Below, one piece after another: positions 10,001 through 18,959 of a stretch of DNA of 22,177 nucleotides. The stretch's first letter is position 1; every line of letters starts with the position of its first letter. The notes beneath the pieces were generated by a model. The model worked only from the letters and a program-made list of their open reading frames with translations. It ran no database searches and was not told the DNA's origin. The DNA comes from Phallusia fumigata (taxonomy: Eukaryota; Chordata; Ascidiacea; Phlebobranchia; Ascidiidae), in assembly GCA_008931825.1 (NCBI GenBank), contig QXVZ01028445.1, positions 1 through 22,177 of the forward strand. The letters run 5' to 3'. A program made the translations under genes and the position numbers.

Positions 10001-13000
10001 GTGTATGTGGAATGAAAATATGGAGAACGTCACCTCTCAAGTTTTATTGGGCTTTGCCAGTTGCCATAGGTTTAAGTTAGTTTCTTAAGGTTGTCCCCTC
10101 GACTTACATTCTAAAAAACAATGCATCGAAAACAATGACACTTGATAATCCGAGATTTCCATGTTTCGTGAATGTTTTTCGTACCAGCAAGACAGATGTT
10201 GCGCATTTTTAGGTGGCCATAAAGTAAAAGATGCATGATGCGAAATACACGTGTTGGACCCAAGTTATAATCTGTTTCGAAGCGGTCGGTGTGTGGTTGA
10301 AGCTGATATACCTTATGTATGTAAACAGCCTTACACCAGTGGTTCTCAACAGAGACAAATCATAAACCCTAAGTTTGTAGGGTACAACATGGTCATGTTT
10401 ATTTCCAACCATGCCGGCCTCTACAACATAACATCTGAACAAACTGTCACCATTGTTACGTTTTCCAGATAATTGTCATCGATAAAAGCAACAGAATATA
10501 TCGTGAAGTATATTTTTAGCAGGAAATATAAAGTCCCGTGACGAGTATTCTTGTCATTTTTCAGCGTTAGACACTGGCATTTCTAGCAGGGCGATTTCGC
10601 AATAGTTTAGGAACGTTTTAATACAAGTACAAAGTTTTCGAGTCCACATGGATTGCGAAACCTCCCAATGCAAGTCCTCAATCGTAACCGCATGAGCGCT
10701 CGAATACTCTGTGCGGTTAGACTTGTAACTGTACGTTATTGTGCAGCAGCCTTATGCTGGATACACTTCCAACCGATCACGTGAAATCCCCTATCTAGCG
10801 GGAAGTGTCACGTACAACACCCCGTCTCAATGTATACGTCGTTAAACGTGGCTTCCAAAATGGTGTCAAATTACTAAAATGTTAACTGGCTTTGGTCGCA
10901 CAAGTATTTTATGCTATACAAGCATTTCTTTGGCGCTGTTGTTTAAACTGCGTGCGCTGCACAAACAAATGCGTCTTAACACGATTGCTAAGTGTATTTG
11001 CTTAACATTGTTGGCGGGTTAAGTTGGTTTACTTACGAACTGCTGATTGCAGTTTTCTTAATCTATGAATAACGCTGCTTAGGAGCAGTAGTTTCAAGAA
11101 GTTGTTGTGTTACGCGTTTTTCACTAGCGTCTCTTCAGGTGTTACGTACACGTGTAATGTACCATCTATTTTGTTCACAAAAATTCGCCCCTCTTGCCGT
11201 TACGTGACTGGCACCAAGGTTGTTCTGTTCCTTTTTTTAAATGAGACAACCTAACATTATAAAAGAAGGTCCCGGATAAGCAATATCTAAACCTCCAACA
11301 GCCGCCATGCTTACCAACGAACTCTTTGCGACTTCGTGACACTCGTCTTGTTGCGTTCCTGGAACTTTGCTTTCTAGTGTTTGTTCTCCATCCTCTTATT
11401 TGTCTGATTTTTGCATTTTCAGGCACTAACGATGCCAATGTAGACGAAATATATATTCATTTTGTATTATACCGACTGATTCTGACAGCATTTGAGACTG
11501 TTCTCTTAAATTTTGAAATTAACCATAAGAAACATTTATTTCATGTGAAGTTACGCGCTGAGAAGTTTTTGTTTCGTTTTCCGCCAGGCCATACTGAACA
11601 TTTCCAAGACGCGTTCTCTGGCCCGCCACCTGGTGTCCGGGAAATATCACTTGGTATTTACCAAGGCTTGTGGGCTTTCGACGGTTGGAACCAACTTAAT
11701 TACGTTGTCGAGGAATTGAAGGTAATTAAATTCCTCTCAAAGAAAAATCTTGTTTGGTGACAAAGAAATACCGAAAAAATATGCGAAGTTCAGTCTGGTT
11801 TCTGTTCTGGTTAATGGTTGTTTGGTGTTTGCTGTCTTTCGCAAAACAGGGTATGCAGCATGCCACGGTTAAAATGTACCCTTGCTAAATCGACAACTTA
11901 CCAATTTTATACTGACCTGTTTGCTGCTTGGTACCATCTGCTTTTTTATGCAACAATCTAAATTAATTAAACAAAATTGTAGGCTTCTCGGTATGCAAGA
12001 AATCAAAAACTATAGCCTGTAAAACTAATTACCCAGTTTTAAGGCAATAAACTGTTCTGCCTGAACATACAGTTTGCTGAGACGGCAGAATTTTGTCACT
12101 GGTACAGCAGTTGCCTACAGCGAAAACTTAACTCTCTACTGATGGACACAAACTGTTTGATTTGAACAGAATCCCTACAAAACTCTTCCCCGAGCAATTA
12201 TTACGTCGATGGCAATCGTCACTGGCCTCTATTTGCTCACAAATGTCGCTTATCTTTCTGTGATGTCACTAGAGGAACTTCTTGTGTCACCGGCAGTGGG
12301 CGCTGTAAGTATGTCTTGTCGTTCACAATGGTTTCTACGGTAAAATTACTGAGTTGCCGATTAATGTAACCACATTTTTGGAATCTAACGCAATCACTCT
12401 GGATGCCCAATAACTTACAAATTTAGGGAAAAAGTTGAGAGCTGTACAGATACATGTATAACGCGTTTTCGACTGTGAAAACAATTTGAAATGATCTTTT
12501 GCTTGTAAGGACATTTAAAACTTTTGCAGCAGTTGGCATGAATTGTATTTCCAAATCTAACCAGAAAACTGGGTTTAGCTTGATTAATAGCATAAATGAC
12601 AGAGAGCTTTTTAAACATTGGGAATTCATTGTAATACCAACGTTTCAACGATCACTGTTGTCATCATCACTACATAAAATTTGTAAAATTGAGCTCATTT
12701 ACAAGTCAGTGTCTTGCGTTTCAACGTTGCTCTGTGTTTCATTTCTCAACATAACAATGAATAACTTTTTTTGCACAAAACATCAAATACACAATCATAT
12801 TTACCCACATTTCATTGTCTCGCAGACCTTCGGTGACAGAGTTCTTGGGGTCATGGTGTGGGTAATCCCCGTTTCCGTTACCTGTTCGGTATTCGGAACC
12901 TGCCTGGGTTCCTGCTTCACGGCGGGAAGGATTTCGTACGTGGCGGCCAGAGAGGGTCATTTCAATCAAGTACTTTCCATGATTCATGTGAGGAAATGCA

Positions 13001-14472
13001 CTCCCGCGCCGTCAGTTATACTCAACGTAAGTCAGCAGTATTTAGGGGACCATCAGCATCCCCAACAACGATTAAAGCAGCAATAACACCCCAATGTAAT
13101 CATCGCTTTTAGGATGGTGAAATAATATTTTCCACCACTTTTACTTGGCTTTTCGCATTTTAAACTTTCCATGGTGTCAGAGTCTTTGCCGAGGCTTTTC
13201 CTGGTATCGGCAAATCAACTACTTTTAAAACGAAATAATATACCAAGTAAAAATGGATAGTGTTGCAATTGGCCCAAATGTGTATTGCTTGGGTTGGACG
13301 TTGTTATATCACGAATGTATAAGTGTTTATACACACTATGGGGGACTTTCCCAAGAGCCTACGTCATAACGAAGGAACGGAAACAAGCAAGTGTTAAATC
13401 AACCCTACGTCAAGTGTTCAACACAAACTCTTGTGATACTGTTCAGGGCCTTCTGGCGCTTCTCATGGTGATCCCGAACGACTTCGACTCTCTCATCAAC
13501 TACTACAGCTTCGCCAACTGGGCTTTCTACTTTTTGGCTGCTGTTGCTCTATTGTATTTCCGCTACAAAAGGCCGAACGCTCACAGGCCAGTAAAGGTGG
13601 GATTTTAGCAATGGCTAATTCGGCGACTGTCTTGTTGGTTGCAGCTTCAAGCACTTTGGGTTAATACTAGATGACCTTGACCGTGTCCGTTTGGCAAATG
13701 ATGACGTCTCATGTTAGTGACGTGACAATAAACTGTCCGCGCGGTCGTAAAAATATACTGCGAAACCATTTACAGTATGTTTTCGAAATACATGGAGTGC
13801 TATAAAGTAATATTAGAAGTTTTGAAACCATTGGTCTACCTCAAAGGAAATACTACACTTGTCATGAATAACTTAACTGTAAAGTGTAAATTCGTTGGGA
13901 ACCAATGCCTCAGTAGAAAGGTGTTTCGTCCCCAGGAACAAGAATGTTATACGCACTAGTAATGCCTTAACTTTCCTGTAACCCTTTTTTTTCCCCAGAT
14001 CCCTATCGTGGTCCCAATAATATTTTGTCTCGCCTGTGTCTACCTCATCCTCGCTCCAATCATAGACGAACCCCAGATCCAGTACCTGCTTGCTGTTTGT
14101 ACTGTCTTCTTCGGTCTGGTCTTTTACATTCCCTTCGTCCACTTCAAAATACGAAGTGAAACTATACGTAAGATGTTGTTTAAGCTGTTTGGGTGGTTTT
14201 ATAGCTTGAAGTCTAGAGAATTGTTGCATTTTTACGACCTGTATTTGAACTAACTGTAACGTTTAAAATTTGAATTTTCTTTTTGATTATCACTTAAGCC
14301 CACAAACGGTAAAATCTTACTATGTCATTGAAGTCAGTCTGTTTGTGGTAACATCAACAACACTTTTGTTAAGTTTGTTTTTATTTTACTTATTTTCCTT
14401 GTCGTATTAGGTTCGCTAAACAGATTCTTGCAAAAGTTGATGATGGTCACAACACCAGATAGTGATTCATGA
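7058..14472 (+). CDS. SLC7A9: SLC7A9-like b(0,+)-type amino-acid transporter light chain, paralogue 2 (complete)
   Basis: This is a 12-TM plasma-membrane amino-acid exchanger. The vertebrate b(0,+)AT pairs with rBAT and takes up cystine and dibasic amino acids against neutral ones. Exons: 7058-7076, 8178-8347, 8778-9000, 9449-9631, 11588-11721, 12170-12304, 12826-13026, 13447-13596, 13999-14167 and 14411-14472 (TGA 14470). All borders are AG/GT and the phases fit, giving 481 aa against about 487 in vertebrates. TM1 has [15 protein letters not shown] (37-51). [20 protein letters not shown] and PVPAYLFAW follow. Cys140, just after APFYGD, matches the cysteine that makes the heavy-chain disulphide. 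TM6 has [12 protein letters not shown], with Asp230 corresponding to human Asp233. [12 protein letters not shown] and FYIPFVHFK lie further on. The 19-nt first exon is the weakest part: it was chosen because its donor phase matches exon 2 and gives an N-tail of normal length. An in-frame upstream ATG at 6953 would add 35 residues. SLC7A9-like is the best fit within SLC7; y+LAT or LAT is less likely. Confidence 0.9.
7328..7560. mobile_element. Foldback (long inverted repeat) element in intron 1 of SLC7 paralogue 2
   Basis: The ends read aaggctgattcacaccag and ctggtgtgaatcagcctt, perfect reverse complements. Pairing continues inward with few mismatches for about 84 bases per arm, through the shared blocks gcggtacggttttt, ggcaagcagcggg and catttacaccagccg. 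The central unpaired part is about 65 bp. The GGCTGATTCACACC-type terminus recalls PIF/Harbinger-like elements, but no clear 3-bp target duplication is visible, so superfamily assignment is tentative. There is no transposase. The rest of intron 1 (7077-8177) holds only this element and the repeat at 7903. Confidence 0.8.
7903..8018 (+). repeat. Diverged direct repeat, copy 2 (pairs with 6480-6593)
   Basis: This is the second member of the pair described at 6480. It lies in intron 1 of SLC7 paralogue 2, about 160 bases upstream of exon 2. Flanking sequences do not obviously match those of copy 1, and I see no terminal inverted repeats. Confidence 0.65.
9632..11587 (+). other. Long intron 4 of SLC7 paralogue 2
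   Basis: At about 1.96 kb this is the longest intron of the gene. It runs from donor GTACGA after codon 198 to acceptor CGCCAG. It contains a hAT-like end motif CAGTGGTTCTCAAC near 10340 without a recognisable partner, and a small ACCCTA/TAGGGT hairpin near 10366-10383. Open frames inside it, for example 11326 onward (which runs into exon 5) and 10251-10472, show no family resemblance. I see no nested gene. Confidence 0.6.
12639..12669 (+). repeat. Intron 6 motif shared by both SLC7 paralogues, copy 2
   Basis: This is the partner of 1542-1572 (28 of 31 bases identical). It lies 156 bases before exon 7 of paralogue 2, in the same intron as the other copy. Sequence around it is not alignable by eye with paralogue 1. 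Confidence 0.55.
13801..13834 (+). repeat. Dispersed repeat segment, copy 2 (pairs with 143-176)
   Basis: It matches the reverse complement of 143-176 at 30 of 34 positions. It lies in intron 8 of SLC7 paralogue 2 (13597-13998). Similarity outside the 34 bases is weak, so this may be a fragment of the hAT-like element or an older relative. Confidence 0.5.
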
Positions 14473-14709
14473 CTTGCAAGTCAATCCCTCGAGCCAGGAG
14501 TCGATTTTTTCCATGCTTCACTGTGTCGTGTGGTCCTTACTGTTTATTGGGCGCCTTTACTCGGCATTTTTGTACCTATGAACTCTCAAGGGTATTGGTA
14601 AAATGCTTACATGCGTGCTTTTTGTCTTTGCTCTAATCTTTGGTGCTTGGTTTTAGCTGCTGTATTAGCGTTGTTGCTTTCTATGTGTCGAACCAGTGTG
14701 CTGCATACC

Positions 14710-14715
14710 AATAAA
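14710..14715 (+). promoter_or_regulatory. Poly(A) signal of SLC7 paralogue 2
   Basis: A canonical AATAAA lies 238 bases after the TGA stop at 14470-14472 and is followed by a T-rich stretch. This predicts a 3' UTR of roughly 250 bases. Confidence 0.65.
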
Positions 14716-15211
14716 ACAATCATGTCACTGTTTTATACTGTGTTGGCCAGTGAGAAAATCTTGTTTTTGACCGATAAACTTGGATGAAAAGACTGGCAAG
14801 TGACTGCCAAGCTTCCAATCAAAGTAAGAACTTGTCGTTAAGCTTATCGCATTTGATTAGTTAAGAGGCCGGGCTTGCTCCCTTGGGAAAAAACTGAACG
14901 TTTATTTGTGTGGTAGAAGTGTTGTCGGGCAAATATTTGTGTATTCACCTTGTTTTAGGATACAGTGGAATTCCAAACAGAAAATTCAAGCAAAACTTGT
15001 TGCAATGGAGTTTTTTCAGTATAGTCTAAAAAGTTCGCATACTTTTTACAACGAAAAGACTGTTATAATTACTGCCTTTTTGTCAACTTTTTTCTGTGAA
15101 AATGTTCAGCTAATTTCAAGCTATCTTTATGGAGGTTTGTTTTACGGAATTATGTTTCTTTCTGTGGTAAGGTCAATCACACATTAAACTGTTGGGCAAT
15201 CAGTTCTACAA
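14716..15211. other. Intergenic spacer between SLC7 paralogue 2 and the BCAS3 duplicated block
   Basis: This is single-copy AT-rich DNA. A 93-codon open frame (14906-15187) has no recognisable domain and runs up to the edge of the duplicated block. Nothing else can be supported here. Confidence 0.45.
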
Positions 15212-15973
15212 ATATTATGTGGATAGGTCACAAAATAACTTCAATTGCCAAGGGGGTCACGGGACAAAAAATGAAGATTGCAACTTTATGTCGTCATCAA
15301 ACAAAGGGGAGGCGTGACCTAGCATCGGTTCCGGTTGACTGCATCCCAAGGTTTTTGTTTACAATTTCCAGGTCGAAGCTTTTTGAGTGAATCAGCTGAT
15401 TCGGCAGTACCTTGGTAACAAAAAGACTATTGTTTCGCCGCCGTAATGTTTGTACCGAATTTTATGTGGTAAACTTTTGTTTTAATTGTAGAAACTGCTG
15501 CTAGTTGTCGTAATTTTTCCGAAAATGACATTCAGTAAATCTTTTTGAACAAAATACTGCATTTGTTTTTTTGTTAGGTTTTAATCAACAGAAAGGTTAT
15601 ACTTTGTGTTATTTAAAGAAGCGTTGTGTACATAGGTACTTTTTCTCTTTGTGAAAAACTTTATTGCTTTCAGTTACTATGCATTGCCATGTATAAATTT
15701 TCAACATCTTGGACAGCAGTATAAAATATGAATTGTGCATCAATATTAAAAACAGTGAAAAAAAGCTGTTAAGGCAGCTGCTGTTCACCTATGTTATTAA
15801 CTATCTTGTGTTAGTATATAAAATTGCTGATTTTCAACCGAGTCATCAAACTGCAAAAATTTGTAAACCTTAATCTTAAAGTAATAGGAACTTTGGTTTA
15901 TTACAGTAATCTGATTGTGCTAACTGTACACCTTACGATGCTGGTACATTTGCTATTTGTGATTATGTTTTAG

Positions 15974-16053
15974 GATATTAGTTTGCGAAACACTGCAATA
16001 CAACTTTGCCCTTATGCTGCGCTAGTTATTTCTATCTTCTAAAAGAAGAAGCA
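15974..16053 (+). promoter_or_regulatory. Probable 5' UTR with splice or trans-splice acceptor, BCAS3 unit A
   Basis: A T-rich tract ending TTTTAG at 15973 is followed by an 80-base leader to the ATG. The sequence from this acceptor onward is identical in both units, while the sequence just before it differs (gattatg against gattgca). That supports a functional exon boundary at GATATTAG. It may receive an upstream 5' UTR exon, or a spliced leader if the organism is a tunicate. The counterpart in unit B is 17857-17936. Confidence 0.45.
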
Positions 16054-16623
16054 ATGTCTGCATCTGCTGTTAGTTCGGACAAAATGAGTAGTCGCCGTCG
16101 GTTCGACAGCAGCGGAGGCCGAACAGTTCTGCCAGAACCTGCAAAGTGAGTTGAACTTAGATGGTTAAAAGAGGTTTCAAAGTTGAACTTTTGACTTTTA
16201 CTTACCCTTTCAAATACATGTTGTCTTGCACTTTTATGATGTGATTGCAAATTTTTTAGATGCTTTTAAACTAAACTTGGTTGGTTTGTTTTGAAAAGGC
16301 AATGTTAGTGATGCCTTCATACGAATGGAATGCTTTTCCAACGTGTATCCAAGAGCAAAATACAACAAAACACATAGACGTGACACCATAACCAAGTTTA
16401 ATTGGGTCCATTTTATAATGCACTTCAGCATTATAGCATCAACATTGTGGATGTCATCATGTAATTACAGTGAAAATATTCATGCTCTTTGCATTTCTGA
16501 TTTACTGCAAAAAATGTCTAAAATTCGACATACATAAGCTAGTTTGTGTTTTAAAATACTTTTTTTCACAGTGGGAAGTCTTACATGGAAAGCGTTTACA
16601 CTTTCTTCCACGACTTGAGCCAG
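16054..16623 (+). CDS. BCAS3: BCAS3 coding exons 1-2, upstream duplicate copy
   Basis: Exon 1 (16054-16145, 92 nt) encodes MSASAVSSDKMSSRRR and then a Gly/Thr/Pro-containing segment to Ala30. Exon 2 (16572-16623, 52 nt) encodes GKSYMESVYTFFHDLSQ, the conserved SYMESV N-terminal motif of BCAS3. Both are identical to 17937-18028 and 18437-18488. This copy has no exon 3 of its own; to make a full protein it must splice over unit B. Exon 2 is 52 nt long, so a transcript including both exon 2 copies would lose the reading frame. It is either a real exon duplication or a duplicated haplotype in the assembly. Confidence 0.75.
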
Positions 16624-17091
16624 GTATGACCGTGCACCATGTGTGTTTCATGTAGTCTTGTGAAATGTATAAACTTTTGTTGTGTATTATCAATTAGTCC
16701 CAAGCAATTACAAGTTTGACTAGTCCATTTGAAAAATTTGTAGGCACATATAGAACACATAACATTTTGACACAAAAAATAAGTTTATGTTTTATGGAGG
16801 TGGGAATGTTAACATGAATACTTTTCATTTTTTTATTTGCCAGTTTGTTTTCTGCTTGTTGTTTCTTTACATATAGACAGGCATCTAAGGTTATGTACTC
16901 CTACTTCTACCTAAGTTCAGACGACCCAAATGTGTAATTTTGAATTTGCTGATGTGGTCAAATTCAAATGCATGGTTGCGAATTTTACTTGTGTTTGTGA
17001 GATTTTTAAGGCACTGTTCGCAACACAGCATCACCTGTATATGTGGGCACAAAATACCCCCAAAAAATTTGCAAGCATTATCACTCAAAAA

Positions 17092-17092
17092 N
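17092..17092. other. Single undetermined base at the repeat junction
   Basis: The only N in the window falls exactly between the last base of unit A (…actcaaaaa) and the first base of unit B (atattatg…). In unit B the same end is followed by catttttccag and then single-copy sequence. This is where a contig join between overlapping but unmerged sequences would be expected. Confidence 0.95.
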
Positions 17093-18959
17093 ATATTATG
17101 TTGATAGGTCACAAAATGACTTCAATTGCCAAGGGGGTCACGGGACAAAAAATGAAGATTGCAACTTTATGTCGTCATCAAACAAAGGGGAGACGTGACC
17201 TAGCATCGGTTCCGGTTGACTGCATCCCAAGGTTTTTGTTTACAATTTCCAGGTCGAAGCTTTTTGAGTGAATCAGCTGATTCGGCAGTACCTTGGTAAC
17301 AAAAAGACTTTTGTTTCGCTGCCGAAATGTTTGCACCGAATTTTAGGTGGTAAACTTTTGTTTTAATTCTAGAAACTGCTGCTAGTTGTCGTAATTTTGC
17401 CGAAAATGACATTGAACAAATCTTTTGGAACAAAATACTGCATTTGTTTTTTTGTTAGGTTTTAGTTAACAGAAAGGTTTTACTTTGTGTTATTTAAAGA
17501 AACGTTGTGTACATAGCTCTTTGTGAAAAACTTTATTGCTTTCAGTTACGCATTGCCATGTATAATTTTTCAACATCTTGGACAGCAGTATAAAATATGA
17601 ATGGCGCACACTATTAAAAACAGTGATAAAAGGCTGTTAAGGCAGCTTCCATTTACCTGTCAATCTAAAACAGTGTTACTAACTATTTTGTTTTTAGTGT
17701 ATAAAATTGCTGATTTTCAACCCAGTCATGAAACTGCAAATATTTGTAAACCTTCATCTTAAAGTAACAGGAACTTTAGTTTAGTACAGTAGTCTGATTG
17801 TGCTGACTGTACACCTTACAATGCTGGTACATTTACTATTTGTGATTGCATTTTAGGATATTAGTTTGCGAAACACTGCAATACAACTTTGCCCTTATGC
17901 TGCGCTAGTTATTTCTATCTTCTAAAAGAAGAAGCAATGTCTGCATCTGCTGTTAGTTCGGACAAAATGAGTAGTCGCCGTCGGTTCGACAGCAGCGGAG
18001 GCCGAACAGTTCTGCCAGAACCTGCAAAGTGAGTTGAACTTAGATGGTTAAAAGAGGTTTCAAAGTTGAACTCAACTGACTTTTACTTACCCTGTCAAAT
18101 ACATGTTATCTTGAGCTTTTAATATGTTTTTAAACTCAACTTGGTTGGTTTGTTTTTAAAAAGGCAATATTAGTGATGCTTTCATATGAATGAAATGCTT
18201 TTCAAACATGTATACAAGAGCAAAATACAACAAAACATGTAGACATGACACCTTAACCAAGTTTAATTGGGTCCATTTTATAATGCACTTCAGCATTATA
18301 GCATCAACATTGTGGATGTTGTCATGTAATTGCAGTGAAAATATTCATGCTCTTTGCATTTCTGATTTACTACAGAAAATGACTAAAATTCGACATACCT
18401 AAGCTAGTTTGTGTTTTAAGATGCATTTTTTCACAGTGGGAAGTCTTACATGGAAAGCGTTTACACTTTCTTCCACGACTTGAGCCAGGTATGACCGTGC
18501 ACCATGTGTGTTTCATGTAGTCTTGTGAAATGTATAAACTTTTGTTGTGTATTATCAATTAGTCCCAAGCAATTACAAGTTTGACTAGTTGATTTGAAAA
18601 ATTTGTAGGCACATATAGAACACATAACATTTTGAAACAAAAAATAAGTTTATGTTTTATGGAGGTAGGAATGTTAATATGAATACTTTTCATTTTTTTA
18701 TTTGAAGCCATTTTGTTTTCTGCTTGTTGTTTCTTTACATATAGACAGGCATCTAAGGTTATGTACTCCTACTTCTACCTAAGTTCAGACGACCCAAATG
18801 TGTAATTTTGAACTTGCTGAAGTGGTCAAATTCAAATGCATGGTTGCGAATTTTACTTGTGTTTGTGAGATATTTGAGGCACTGTTCGCAACACAGCATC
18901 ACCTGTATATGTGGGCACAAAATACCCCAAAAAAATTTGCAAGCATTATCACTCAAAAA
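17093..18959 (+). repeat. Tandem direct repeat, unit B (carries BCAS3 exons 1-2)
   Basis: This is the second unit, slightly shorter than A because of small indels (for example near 17515, 17660 and 18110). Its right edge passes without interruption into the single-copy intron 2 that leads to BCAS3 exon 3. Confidence 0.95.
17857..17936 (+). promoter_or_regulatory. Probable 5' UTR with splice or trans-splice acceptor, BCAS3 unit B
   Basis: This is the unit B counterpart of 15974-16053: acceptor TTTTAG ending at 17856 and an 80-base leader identical to that of unit A, ending at the ATG at 17937. No other upstream exon can be identified from sequence alone. Confidence 0.45.

Larger units (their letters stand above)
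15212..17091 (+). repeat. Tandem direct repeat, unit A (carries BCAS3 exons 1-2)
   Basis: The unit starts atattatgtggataggtc and ends gcattatcactcaaaaa. It aligns from end to end with 17093-18959. Non-coding parts differ by substitutions and small indels (about seven substitutions in the roughly 235 bases from 15221). The two coding exons and about 225 bases around exon 1 appear identical. Sequence before 15212 is not repeated. Confidence 0.95.

Noticed and set aside
11326-11760. 144-codon + strand open frame
   Set aside because: Its C-terminal part is exon 5 of SLC7 paralogue 2. The upstream 87 codons have no counterpart in the family and lie before a clear acceptor at 11587.
12499-13086. 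195-codon + strand open frame
   Set aside because: It is exon 7 of paralogue 2 plus read-through of both flanking introns. The splice sites at 12825 and 13027 are clear.
14906-15187. 93-codon open frame between SLC7 paralogue 2 and BCAS3
   Set aside because: Composition is that of AT-rich spacer, with no family similarity. It stops at the edge of the duplicated block.
16891-17112. Minus-strand open frame across the N
   Set aside because: It runs through the repeat junction and an undetermined base. The related frame in unit B shows the same chance openness, and no family is recognised.
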